A stretch of 32,265 nt of DNA, taken from NCBI RefSeq assembly GCF_030433895.1, contig NZ_JARUXE010000045.1, positions 1 through 32,265 on the forward strand, read 5' to 3'. This document shows, one piece after another, positions 22,847 to 31,123 of this stretch (the stretch's first letter is position 1; each line of letters begins with the position of its first letter). The translations under genes and the position numbers were made by a program. The notes under the pieces were generated by a model. It worked only from the letters and a program-made list of their open reading frames with translations. It was not told the DNA's origin and ran no database searches. The DNA comes from Arthrobacter sp. PsM3. Lineage in GTDB: Bacteria; Actinomycetota; Actinomycetes; Actinomycetales; Micrococcaceae.

Positions 22847-24082
22847 TCAAGCTGAGTAAGTCGCAGTCAAGGCCTCTAGGTTTTCCGGCTCGAGAACATG
22901 TTCGATAGCCATGATTCCTGCCCCGATGACCCCGGCGTCGGCCCCGGTGCGGGCTTGAACGATTGAAAGGTGCTGGGTAGCCAAGGGGGTGGAGCGTGAA
23001 TAGACAACTTCCCGCATCCCCGCGATGAGCTGTTCACTCGCTTCAGCCATCGAGCCGCCGATAACAATAACGGACGGGTTGAGGATGCTAACGCACATGT
23101 TGAGGACCTCACCTATATCCCTGCCCGCCTGGCGAACAGTCTGGCTCGCCAGGAGGTTTCCTTTCTGGACCAGGGCAACCACGTCACTGTCGCGCTCCAG
23201 TTCTACGCCCTCAGCCCTCAGAGCCGCCGCCATAGCCGGCCGTCCGGCAATGGCTTCCAAGCACCCGATATTGCCGCACCGGCAGGCGATGCCTGCCGCC
23301 CGCCCGATTGCAATGTGCCCAACATCGCCTGCAGAGCCGTCGGCACCGCGCTGCAGCTGTCCGCTGCTGATGATTCCGGAGCCGATGCCCGTGGCGACTT
23401 TGACGAAAATCATGTTGTCGGACTCCGGCCACGCCACGGCCCGCTCGCCGAGAGCCATGATGTTGACGTCGTTATCCACTAGCACAGCCACGTCGTAGCT
23501 GCGCTGGACATAGCGGGGAACATCGAATCCGTTCCAACCCGGCATGATCGGCGGCTGCGAGGGTTTCCCGGAAGAATGCTCCACCGGACCGGGAAGCCCG
23601 ATGCCTACAGCGACGACATCACTCTTTTTCCGCCCCAGCCCTGCCACCAGTGAATCGATTGTGGCCGTGAGCCATTCGAGCACCGGCTCGGGTCCCGCAG
23701 CGATTTGGATCTCCTCAGTGCCCTTGCTCAGGGTATTTCCGGCGAGATCCATAATTGCCACCGTGCCGTGGGTTGCACCGATATCCGCTGCCGCAACCAC
23801 CCTCGCGGTGGGGTTGAACGCCACCAGGGCCGACGGCCTGCCGCCGGTGGAGGCCGCGTCACCGACTGGGGCAATGAAACCGGTCTTCATCAGTTCGTCA
23901 ATGCGCGACGTGATGGTGGAGCGTGCAAAGCCAGTAGCTGCCGACAGTTCAGAACGCGTGCGCGGCCTGCCGTCCCTCAGTATCTGGAAGAGCTCGCTCG
24001 CACCGAATCCGGGCGCATGCTTTAAGACTCTCGTGCTTGGAGACTGGCCGTCTCCGTCGGTCAAGGTCCGCGTCAAGGTCAT
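22847..24082 (-). CDS. ROK family transcriptional regulator
   Basis: This is a 411-residue NagC/XylR-type protein. The ATG at 24080-24082 is used; a TTG one codon earlier is also possible, and AAAGGG is the ribosome site. The N-terminal winged HTH (about 28-75) reads TRSELSAATGFARSTITSRI. The ROK sugar-kinase fold follows with the phosphate motif DIGATHGTVAIMD, the acid VDNDVNIMAL, and the zinc signature HIAIG...CRCGNIGCLEA (C-x-C-G-x2-G-C) that holds the repressor fold. It is therefore a DNA-binding ROK repressor responding to a sugar or sugar phosphate. It is upstream in position and downstream in transcription of the isomerase and zinc dehydrogenase. The candidate operator is the CTTTTGCTTG element in the divergent spacer beyond them. 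Confidence 0.93.
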   Translation of the reverse strand: MTLTRTLTDGDGQSPSTRVLKHAPGFGASELFQILRDGRPRTRSELSAATGFARSTITSRIDELMKTGFIAPVGDAASTGGRPSALVAFNPTARVVAAADIGATHGTVAIMDLAGNTLSKGTEEIQIAAGPEPVLEWLTATIDSLVAGLGRKKSDVVAVGIGLPGPVEHSSGKPSQPPIMPGWNGFDVPRYVQRSYDVAVLVDNDVNIMALGERAVAWPESDNMIFVKVATGIGSGIISSGQLQRGADGSAGDVGHIAIGRAAGIACRCGNIGCLEAIAGRPAMAAALRAEGVELERDSDVVALVQKGNLLASQTVRQAGRDIGEVLNMCVSILNPSVIVIGGSMAEASEQLIAGMREVVYSRSTPLATQHLSIVQARTGADAGVIGAGIMAIEHVLEPENLEALTATYSA

Positions 24083-24258
24083 CAAGGCCCTTTACTGCTA
24101 GGGCTCCGCGCGGCAGCGGGAGCGGTGGTTGTAGTTGAATCCTCATGACCGGGCTTACCGTTGCTTGAGTTCCTTCTATCATTAGACCAAAGATGACAGA
24201 CGCCGTGCAGAAGTACCGGGCCCCACCTGGCATGTGTCACGACACCGGTCCCGATCTC
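24083..24258 (-). promoter_or_regulatory. Spacer with small dyad upstream of the ROK gene
   Basis: The spacer lies between the isomerase stop and the ROK start. GTGTC-AC-GACAC (24234-24245) lies 14 bases after the isomerase stop on the minus strand and could be an operator half-site or a weak terminator. I see no convincing -35/-10 pair, so the ROK gene may also be read from the isomerase transcript. Confidence 0.3.
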
Positions 24259-25116
24259 TTACTTGGTCAGGCCGTTGTAGGCACTACGCACGTAGGCGTC
24301 GGAGGCCCTGAGTTCCCGGCCAATCTTTTCCAGGCTCCAGCCGTGGGTTCCGTGGCACTTTATGCTGGCTGCTCCTTGGTAGCCGGCGCGCTGAAGCTCT
24401 GACAGCAGGAACCGGTGGTCCAGCGTCCCTTCCGGTGAAGGGAGCTGCTTCTCGCCGGGACCGAAATTCAGTCCGTCCACGCCGTGGCGGTAGGAGCGGT
24501 CCACGTCCCAGATGTAGTAGTAGTAGAGCCTCTTGCGCTCGGTCAGGAAGGCGATGACTTCGCTGATGGTCTCCTGCATGACCCACATGTGCGGGGGCGC
24601 CAGACAAACGCCCAGGTAGGGATCGTCGATGTCGCGGACGAGGCGCTTGATCTGGGCGAACGTGTCCACCCCTTCATCCCACCGTTTGTCTTCGTTGCCG
24701 CCCGCTTCGAAATCGGCCGAAAAGGGAACCGTGAGGTGGTTTTCAACCGCGATGCGCACGCCTGCCTTGGCGCCTGCTTCCACTATCGGCGGCAGGAAGG
24801 TCCCGACAAAGTCGGGGTAGTTGGCTTCGCAGTCGAAAATGACCGTATCGATCCCCAGATCGGCCGCAAACTGGACCCGCTCCAGGATCTCGTCCTGATT
24901 CTTTCCGTAAACCGTGAGACCGCACGCCTTCATGCCGTACTTCGCCAGGAGTTCGCGGATCTTTCCGGGGTCATCGCCCGGGTGGACGTGGTGGGCCAAG
25001 GGCGCGGCCGAAGACCAGAGATTCACCTCAGTGAAGCCGATGTCCGCCAGGTCTCTGACTGCATCTTCGAGTGACATGTCGTGGTACGGGAGGATCTCTG
25101 CGGTGTAGCGGAACAT
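24259..25116 (-). CDS. Sugar phosphate isomerase/epimerase (xylose-isomerase-like TIM barrel)
   Basis: This 285-residue protein is one TIM barrel of the AP-endonuclease-2/xylose isomerase-like superfamily. Visible blocks are the opening strand MFRYTAEILPYHDMSLEDAV, DIGFTEVNLW, FDCEANYP (95-102), the metal-ligand glutamate in AVENH (E125, H127), CLAPPHM (H176 region), WDVDRSY (D204, D206) and SIKCHGTHGW (H255, H258). These are in the order expected for a divalent-metal site. Members isomerise or epimerise sugars or eliminate from 3-keto sugars. It lies on the minus strand 44 bases after the zinc dehydrogenase, co-directional with it and the ROK gene, so it probably shares its control. The exact substrate is unknown. 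Confidence 0.85.
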   Translation of the reverse strand: MFRYTAEILPYHDMSLEDAVRDLADIGFTEVNLWSSAAPLAHHVHPGDDPGKIRELLAKYGMKACGLTVYGKNQDEILERVQFAADLGIDTVIFDCEANYPDFVGTFLPPIVEAGAKAGVRIAVENHLTVPFSADFEAGGNEDKRWDEGVDTFAQIKRLVRDIDDPYLGVCLAPPHMWVMQETISEVIAFLTERKRLYYYYIWDVDRSYRHGVDGLNFGPGEKQLPSPEGTLDHRFLLSELQRAGYQGAASIKCHGTHGWSLEKIGRELRASDAYVRSAYNGLTK

Positions 25117-25160
25117 GCTGCTTGTCCTTTTCTTAGATATCGACGCTGAAGCTTGCGGTG

Positions 25161-26192
25161 TCAGTTCCAGACGAATACGGCTTTTTCGGTCTCGCGCCGA
25201 TCGAAGGCTCCGAATGCCTGCTCGGCGTCTTCCAGGGAATATTCGTGACTGATGATGGCTTCGACGTCCACTTTGTTGTCATCGACAAAGCGCAGGATCT
25301 CCTGCCACTCGCCCAAGGGGAAGTACCAACCGCCGACCACGGTGAGGAGCTTGCGGATGACCTGGTCGCTGGGGTTGATTTGCGTGGCACGGGATTCGCC
25401 AACAAAAGCGACGCTTCCCAACTTCGCCGCCGAGTCCAGAGCGGTGTTCTGGCCCGCGGGGTTGCCGGAGCAATCAATGGCGACTTCGACACCGCGGCCA
25501 CCGGTCAAGCCCAGAATCGCGTCAACGGCGTCAGCGTCTTTGCTGTTCACGACGCTGTCTGCTCCCAGCGCGCGGGCCTGCTCCAAACGCTCATCGAGGA
25601 TGTCGACGGCGATCACCCGGGCACCGAAGGCTTTTGCAACGAGTACGGCGGCCGAGCCCATCGGGCCCAGGCCAATTACTGCAACAGTTTTGTTGCCGCT
25701 GACGCCCATCTTTTTCTGCACGTGGTACTGACTACCGATCATGTCGGTCATGACCGCCCCGGCCTTGAAACTGAAATGAGCCGGCAACGGCAGGGCGTTC
25801 CGGGCCGCAATGGTGAAGTACTCCGCATCCCCGCCCGGGAAATCAAATCCGAAGCATTTCCATTCAGGGCAGAGCATCGAATAGCCCTGGCCGCAGTATT
25901 CGCAGTGGCCGCACCCGACGGCCAGGTGTGCCGCCACGCGGTCGCCCGCCTGAACACCTGTGACTGCACTTCCGACTGACACCACGACCCCTGCTGCCTC
26001 ATGGCCGGGCACCACATCACCCGTATCGGCCGATTCGCCGCCGACAATCGGGTTGCCGTAGTAAAGGCTCATATCGCTTCGGCAGATAGCCGAGGCCATT
26101 GTCCGCACCAGTACTTCGTGAGGCTCCGGCTCCGGACGTTCCCTGTCGGCAACGAGGACCTTCTTGTCCCCCGGAAGAATTACTGCACGCAC
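25161..26192 (-). CDS. Zinc-dependent alcohol/polyol dehydrogenase (MDR)
   Basis: This is a 343-residue protein. The GTG at 26190-26192 is taken as start because AGGAG stands upstream and the N-terminus MRAVILPGDKKVLVADRERP is normal; the longer frame adds 54 unlikely residues. The catalytic zinc ligands are Cys37 (AICRSD) and His64-Glu65 (PGHEAAG). The structural zinc cysteines are C94, C97, C100 and C108, all present. The Rossmann segment is G174-L-G176-PM-G179 and D197 after strand 2 indicates NAD preference. It should oxidise a secondary alcohol of a sugar or polyol. It is the first gene of the minus-strand unit (dehydrogenase, isomerase, ROK) and faces the ABC importer across the operator spacer. 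Confidence 0.9.
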   Translation of the reverse strand: MRAVILPGDKKVLVADRERPEPEPHEVLVRTMASAICRSDMSLYYGNPIVGGESADTGDVVPGHEAAGVVVSVGSAVTGVQAGDRVAAHLAVGCGHCEYCGQGYSMLCPEWKCFGFDFPGGDAEYFTIAARNALPLPAHFSFKAGAVMTDMIGSQYHVQKKMGVSGNKTVAVIGLGPMGSAAVLVAKAFGARVIAVDILDERLEQARALGADSVVNSKDADAVDAILGLTGGRGVEVAIDCSGNPAGQNTALDSAAKLGSVAFVGESRATQINPSDQVIRKLLTVVGGWYFPLGEWQEILRFVDDNKVDVEAIISHEYSLEDAEQAFGAFDRRETEKAVFVWN

Positions 26193-26316
26193 TGTTGCGT
26201 CTCCTTCGTATTGACCTTGCTGTCTGTTGAATGTCGCCGAACGAAATGAAGGTGCCGTGGCAACGAACCCTCTGTGAGGGCCACTCTTCGCGTCATCAGG
26301 TTGAATCCCTGTACCG

Positions 26317-26365
26317 ATTATGACATCGGACACATGGCCTATGTCAATAGACAAGCAAAAGCTTG
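26317..26365 (-). promoter_or_regulatory. Promoter and ROK-type operator for the dehydrogenase unit
   Basis: On the minus strand TTGACA (26342-26347) and CATAAT (26317-26322) form a promoter with 18-19 bases between. Just upstream is CTTTTGCTTGTCTA (26348-26361 on the minus strand), nearly the same as the element at 26526-26539 on the plus strand. It overlaps the palindrome CAAGC-AAAA-GCTTG (26352-26365). GTCAATAG also repeats directly at 26343-26350 and 26376-26383. Confidence 0.6.
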
Positions 26366-26524
26366 ATTACTGACAGTCAATAGTTGCCGGATTGGTTCTT
26401 AGCCCTGCAGACAAGCTCCGTTGGCTGCTCCGATGCCCCGCACAGTCGCCGCCAAGCCGGCTCCGGACCGGAGATAACGCGGATTAATGGCTGAACGCAG
26501 CCGGAAGTGCGATTCCTTCTCGCA

Positions 26525-26561
26525 ACTTTTGCTTGACTACCAACAAAAGTCACCCTAGTCT
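26525..26561 (+). promoter_or_regulatory. Promoter and ROK-type operator for the ABC transporter unit
   Basis: TTGACT (26533-26538) and TAGTCT (26556-26561) are separated by 17 bases, a good promoter 85 bases before the binding-protein start. CTTTTGCTTGACTA (26526-26539) overlaps the -35 box, and ACTTTTG (26525-26531) pairs with CAAAAGT (26544-26550) as a 7-bp dyad. A repressor bound here would block the polymerase. Confidence 0.6.
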
Positions 26562-26645
26562 GTTGTGAGGCGGATCACCGCCCGCGATCACTGGAACGGC
26601 GCCTGCTGCGGTTAGAGACAGGCACCGAAGACGAAAGACAGGCCC

Positions 26646-28073
26646 ATGTTCAAAACTCAGAGTCGAGTGTCAAAGTCCCGCTTGGTGGCGGGGCTGGGTG
26701 TCGCGGTGACGGCCGCCCTGTTCGCAACGGGCTGCACAGCCGAGTCCCCCAGTCCCAATGCCAGCGCCGCGAAGCCGGCCGAGCTGAGGATGCTGTACAC
26801 AACGGACGAGGCCAATAGCGCGGCTGTGGCGTCGCTGGTCCCGCAGTTCAAGGAAAAGCTGGGAATCGACCTCAAGATCGACAACCAGCCCTATGACGCC
26901 CTCCAGCAGAAGGTCTTTTCCGAGTTCGCATCCAGCAGCAGCTACTACGACATCGTCGTCGTCGACACTCCGTGGGCACCTGCCCTGGTCCAGAACCTGG
27001 AACCGCTGACCCCCTACCTGCAGAACAAGGATCTGAACCCGGCGGTGGCTGATTCCAACGTCGGCGACTTCATCCCCAAGGTTTTCTACGACACAGCCGT
27101 CTACAACGCTGAGTCGCCGCTCAAGCGATACCCGGAAGAAACGGCCAAACCGGACCCCTCGGCGATCAAGAGCGCCGGATTCGACATTTACGGGCTTCCG
27201 ATCCAGTCAAACGTCGCCGTCATGGGATACCGCAGCGATCTCTTCAACGATCCTCAGCAGCAGGCAAACTTCAAGGCCAAGTACGGCAAGGACCTGAAGG
27301 TTCCGACAACGTGGGAAGAATACGCCCAGGCGGCCGAGTTCTTTACCCAGCCGGACAAGAACCTTTACGGCACGACCGTAATGGCCGGCGTCGGAGACTG
27401 GGCTACCGATGATTTCAAGACCCTGCTGGCTTCCTTCGGCGGAGACGGCACACTGGTGGACCAGGACCTGAAGCTTGCCTTCAACACTCCGGAGGGCGTC
27501 GAGGCGCTCAGCTACTACGCGAAGCTTGCCCAGAGCGGCCATGTACCGCCGGGCAGCACCTCTGCCGACTGGGGAACCACCGCGGAGTCCTTTGACAGTG
27601 GACTTACCGCGATGACGATCAACTACCACGACCTCAAGCTGGCGGACAACGTCAAGGGCGGCACCATCGGCTACGCCCCGGTGCCCACGGCTGAAGCAGC
27701 GGGCCCGCACTTCGGAACCTGGATGCTGAGCGTGAACAAGAATTCCAAGAACAAGGAATGGGCCTACCAGGCGATCAGCTGGCTCACGGCTGCCGAACAG
27801 CAGACAGCGATGACCGCAAAGGCCCTGCACCCGAGCCGCGCATCAGTGTTCGCGTCGATCAAGAGCGACAACCCGATGGCGCCCTTCTACGAGACGCTCG
27901 GCAAGTCCCTTGAAGTTGGCGTCGGGCGGGCACGCTTGAGCAACTACACGGAAGTCAGCCACGAAGTAGCCGTCGCCGTGAACAATGCGGCAACCGGTTC
28001 TTCCTCGCCCCAGGACGCCTTGAAGACGGCGGCCGACAAGGTGTCAACCCTCCTCAAGTCAGCCGGCTACTGA
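26646..28073 (+). CDS. ABC transporter sugar-binding lipoprotein
   Basis: This is a 475-residue family 1 extracellular solute-binding protein. A signal peptide with a basic start (FKTQSRVSKSR), a hydrophobic core (12-28) and the lipobox LFATGC gives lipidation at Cys30, followed by a Ser/Pro/Asn spacer. The mature part opens with the strand ELRMLYTTDEANSA and carries YYDIVVVDTPWAPAL, GIDLKIDNQ and GTWMLSVNKNSKN, typical of carbohydrate-binding members. Aromatic residues in the cleft region (YGLPIQSN, TINYHDL) suit sugars. It is anchored outside the membrane and delivers substrate to the two permeases that follow. The ribosome site (GACAGG) is weak. The ligand is unknown. Confidence 0.92.
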   Translation: MFKTQSRVSKSRLVAGLGVAVTAALFATGCTAESPSPNASAAKPAELRMLYTTDEANSAAVASLVPQFKEKLGIDLKIDNQPYDALQQKVFSEFASSSSYYDIVVVDTPWAPALVQNLEPLTPYLQNKDLNPAVADSNVGDFIPKVFYDTAVYNAESPLKRYPEETAKPDPSAIKSAGFDIYGLPIQSNVAVMGYRSDLFNDPQQQANFKAKYGKDLKVPTTWEEYAQAAEFFTQPDKNLYGTTVMAGVGDWATDDFKTLLASFGGDGTLVDQDLKLAFNTPEGVEALSYYAKLAQSGHVPPGSTSADWGTTAESFDSGLTAMTINYHDLKLADNVKGGTIGYAPVPTAEAAGPHFGTWMLSVNKNSKNKEWAYQAISWLTAAEQQTAMTAKALHPSRASVFASIKSDNPMAPFYETLGKSLEVGVGRARLSNYTEVSHEVAVAVNNAATGSSSPQDALKTAADKVSTLLKSAGY

Positions 28074-28106
28074 CGTGTCGCTCACCTCACCTAAGGAGCA
28101 CCAAAC

Positions 28107-29087
28107 ATGAAATCCGCAGTCACAGTGCCCGACGCTGGATTGAAGGTTCAAGGCGCCCGTCGTGCGGACGGGCGCAATTCGACCGCTCCGCACGGCACCA
28201 AGCGGCCGTCGTGGAGGAAGCGTTCGCTCCCTTGGGCCTATATGGCCCCCGCGATGATCGTCCTTTTGCTGATGACGGTCGCTCCAGCCATCTTTATCTT
28301 CTATTCAGCTTTCCGGAACGATAAGATCCTCGGCGGCGCCGGCCGGTTCGTCGGACTGAACAACTTCGTCGAGGCAGTTTCGAACGCGTCGGTCCGCAAC
28401 GCGTTCGGCATAACGCTTGCGTTTGTGGCCGTGGCAGTCATTTTGGAGATGATTCTGGGCTTTGCGCTGGCCTTGCCGCTGGCGGCACAGACTACCGCTA
28501 ATAAATGGGGGGCCGCGTTGATGCTGCTGCCCTTCGCGGTGACACCTGCCGTCGCGGCAATGGTCTTCAAGCAGTTGCTCAATCCAAACTACGGGTGGGT
28601 CGGCTACTACCTGGGGTTTCTGGGATTCCCGAAGGGAGTCGATCTCCTCGGCGACCCGACTTCCGCCTGGATCGTTCTCTTGATCCTTGACATGTGGCAG
28701 TGGACGCCCTTCATTGCACTGATTCTGATGGCGGGACTCCAGTCCCTGCCGGCAGAACCACGGGAAGCCGCCATGGTCGACGGTGCGAGCCCCTGGCAGA
28801 TGTTCCGCCACATCACCCTGCCGGGCATGGTGCCCTTTATCGCAATCGCGGCGGTCCTCCGCACCATCCAAGCCTTCAAGACCTTCGATTCATTCAAAAT
28901 CCTGACCGGCGGAGGCCCCGGCGAATCGACCGAAATCATCAATCTCGGCATATACCGCGTCGGTCTTCAAAGCTTCAACGTGGGCCTGGCCTGCGCCCTG
29001 GGTGTGATCTTCCTGATCATTCTCTCGCTTCTGGTGCCGCTCATGCTGCGCGTCATCGGCCGCCGGTCCGATCCTGAGGAAATGTAA
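28107..29087 (+). CDS. Sugar ABC transporter permease (first)
   Basis: This is a 326-residue MalF-type permease, a little long because of a 40-residue basic N-terminal extension (RRADGRN, RPSWRKRS). Six or so membrane helices begin at WAYMAPAMIVLLLM. The EAA loop that docks the ATPase reads EAAMVDGASPWQMFRHITLP (about 223-242), followed by GGGPGESTEIINLGIY, a marker of this subfamily. AGGAG stands at the ribosome site. It lies 33 bases after the binding-protein gene and its stop overlaps the next start by one base (TAATG). It forms the inner-membrane channel with the second permease. Confidence 0.93.
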   Translation: MKSAVTVPDAGLKVQGARRADGRNSTAPHGTKRPSWRKRSLPWAYMAPAMIVLLLMTVAPAIFIFYSAFRNDKILGGAGRFVGLNNFVEAVSNASVRNAFGITLAFVAVAVILEMILGFALALPLAAQTTANKWGAALMLLPFAVTPAVAAMVFKQLLNPNYGWVGYYLGFLGFPKGVDLLGDPTSAWIVLLILDMWQWTPFIALILMAGLQSLPAEPREAAMVDGASPWQMFRHITLPGMVPFIAIAAVLRTIQAFKTFDSFKILTGGGPGESTEIINLGIYRVGLQSFNVGLACALGVIFLIILSLLVPLMLRVIGRRSDPEEM

Positions 29088-29947
29088 TGACTACTACTTC
29101 ACCATCCGTCCGCCGCGGGTTAATTGCTCGCGTGATTGTTGGACGCACCTTCCTGTGGGCCTGGCTTCTGGTGGGCCTCGTGCCTCTGATCTTCATGCTC
29201 ATCACCTCCATCAAACCGGCCGGTCTTGCGAACCAAATACCGCCGGCCTGGGTGTTTACACCGACGCTGGAAAACTACGCCTCCGTGCTGACGGCGGGGG
29301 ACGGAAAATCCGAAAGTTTCGGTCAGCTCCTGTTCAACAGCGCCATCGTGAGCCTCGGCGCGACGTTGCTGGCCATCGCCGTCGGAGTGCCCGCAGCCTA
29401 TGCCCTGACGATGAGGGATTTCCGGGCACGAAAGGGCCTGTCTTCCTGGATTCTCTCCACCTACATGTTCCCCCCGATCGTTGCGGTAATCCCGATCTTC
29501 GTCTTCGCCGGCCGGCTCGGTCTCATCGACACCTACCCCGTGCTGATCATCCCCTACGCCGCCTTCAACCTGCCCATCGTGGTGTGGATCCTCCGCAGCT
29601 CCATCCTGCAGCTGCCGTACGAGATCCAGGAAGCAGCGATGGTGGACGGCGCGTCCCACTGGACCATTCTTCGGCGCATCATCTGGCCCCTGCTGGTACC
29701 GTCGGTGGCCACGGCAGCCGTGCTGACCATCGTCCTGTCCTGGAACGAATTCCTTTTCGCCCTGTCCCTCACCCGCAGCGGAGCAAAAACAGCTCCGGTG
29801 GGCCTGCAGCAGTTCACCGGCATGTACGGAACGGACTGGGGCAACATCACCGCCGCGTCCACGCTCATCGTCGCGCCGATTCTCGTATTGATGATCGTGC
29901 TGCGCCGGCAGATGGTCGCCGGGCTGTCCTTTGGTGCCGTGAAGTGA
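29087..29947 (+). CDS. Sugar ABC transporter permease (second)
   Basis: This is a 286-residue MalG-type permease with about six helices. Family marks are SIKPAGLANQIPPAWVFTPT with the loop after helix 1, FNSAIVSLGATL, and the EAA loop EAAMVDGASHWTILRRIIWP at about 183-202, followed by the conserved WNEFLFALSLTRS. It starts within the stop codon of the first permease, so the two subunits are co-translated. No ATP-binding gene follows in the window; importers of this class in actinobacteria commonly share one MsiK-type ATPase encoded elsewhere. Cytoplasmic enzymes follow two bases later, so uptake and first oxidation are one unit. Confidence 0.93.
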   Translation: MTTTSPSVRRGLIARVIVGRTFLWAWLLVGLVPLIFMLITSIKPAGLANQIPPAWVFTPTLENYASVLTAGDGKSESFGQLLFNSAIVSLGATLLAIAVGVPAAYALTMRDFRARKGLSSWILSTYMFPPIVAVIPIFVFAGRLGLIDTYPVLIIPYAAFNLPIVVWILRSSILQLPYEIQEAAMVDGASHWTILRRIIWPLLVPSVATAAVLTIVLSWNEFLFALSLTRSGAKTAPVGLQQFTGMYGTDWGNITAASTLIVAPILVLMIVLRRQMVAGLSFGAVK

Positions 29948-29949
29948 CG

Positions 29950-31122
29950 ATGCCCGACGAAAGCAGGATCACCGACAGGCCCTTGGGAGTAGCACTGATC
30001 GGCTACGCGTTCATGGGCAAAGCCCACTCGAACGCCTGGCGGAACGTTGCCAGCTACTTTGATGTCCCGGCCTTCGAACAGAAAGTCCTCGTCGGCCGGG
30101 ACCCGGCAGGGGTTGCTGCCGCAGCGGACAAGTACGGCTGGTCGGAGTCAGCCACGGACTGGCGCGCCGTCCTGGACCGTGATGACATCGACATCGTCGA
30201 CATCTGCGCCCCTGGCTTTATGCACGCCGAAATCGCCATGGCGGCGCTGGCCGCAGGCAAGCACGTCCTGGTGGAAAAGCCCCTGGCCAACACCCTGGCG
30301 GAAGCCGAAGCCATGGCGGAAGCCGCCCGGGAGGCCCGTGCGAGTGGTGTGCAGTCCATGGTGGGCTTCAACTACCGCCGCGTCCCAGCCTTGGGACTGG
30401 CCCGGGAGCTGATCGCCGAAGGCCGGATCGGAACCGTCCGGCATGTGCGTGCCGCCTACCTTCAGGACTGGCTGGCGGATCCGGAGTCACCCATGAGCTG
30501 GCGTCTGAAGCGGGAAGCGGCCGGCTCCGGCGCCCTTGGTGACATTGCCTCCCATGCAATCGACCAGGTGCTGTTCCTGCTCGGAGACCACATCACCGAG
30601 GTTTCGGGGCGGACGCACACGTTCACGACGCACCGCCCCGGGGCGCAGGGCCGGGAGGAAGTTACGGTCGACGACGCCGTGTGGGCCACGCTGACGCTCG
30701 CCTCGGGGGCCATCGCCTCGGTCGAGGCCTCCCGGGTGGCCACGGGCCAGAAGAACTCGCTCAAACTGGAAATCTACGGCGACAAGGGTTCCCTCTTGTT
30801 CGACCTGGAGGATCTGAACGAGCTGGGTTTCCTGGACGCCACCGTCCCGGTCCGGGAGCAGGGCTTCCGCCGGATCCTCGTCAACGAGCCCGAGCACCCT
30901 TACATCGGTGCGTGGTGGCCGCAGGGTCACATCATCGGCTGGGAGCACACCTTTACGCACGAGATCCGGGACTTCCTGGCGGCCATCGGCAGCGGGACCG
31001 GGCCGTCGCCGTCGTTCGACGACGGCCTGGCTGTCCAGCGGGTCCTCGCCGCCGTGGAGGAAAGCTCGGCTGCGAAGAGCGCGCTGATCCAGCTGGCGTC
31101 TCGCGTCAGAGAAGGGGACTGA
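29950..31122 (+). CDS. Gfo/Idh/MocA family sugar dehydrogenase (levoglucosan dehydrogenase-like)
   Basis: This is a 390-residue protein. The frame is open far upstream inside the permease gene, but ATG 29950 is the natural start, two bases after the permease stop. The Rossmann N-terminus has LIGYAFMGKAHSNAW (the usual GxGxxG is G18-YAFM-G23). The EKP triad is at E108-K109-P110. The C-terminal half has FNYRRVPALGLARELI, then YLQDWLADPESPMSWR, and GSGALGDIASHAIDQ, the catalytic Asp/His block. This FNYRR, YLQDW and GSGALGDI set resembles the sugar C3-dehydrogenases of the levoglucosan type as I remember them. It should oxidise a sugar hydroxyl to a ketone with NAD in the cytosol. Confidence 0.88.
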   Translation: MPDESRITDRPLGVALIGYAFMGKAHSNAWRNVASYFDVPAFEQKVLVGRDPAGVAAAADKYGWSESATDWRAVLDRDDIDIVDICAPGFMHAEIAMAALAAGKHVLVEKPLANTLAEAEAMAEAAREARASGVQSMVGFNYRRVPALGLARELIAEGRIGTVRHVRAAYLQDWLADPESPMSWRLKREAAGSGALGDIASHAIDQVLFLLGDHITEVSGRTHTFTTHRPGAQGREEVTVDDAVWATLTLASGAIASVEASRVATGQKNSLKLEIYGDKGSLLFDLEDLNELGFLDATVPVREQGFRRILVNEPEHPYIGAWWPQGHIIGWEHTFTHEIRDFLAAIGSGTGPSPSFDDGLAVQRVLAAVEESSAAKSALIQLASRVREGD

Positions 31123-31123
31123 C

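Noticed and set aside
29155..29949. Long in-frame extension upstream of the first Gfo/Idh gene
   Set aside because: It lies in another frame inside the second permease gene and is Arg/His/Pro-rich shadow sequence; the true start is 29950.
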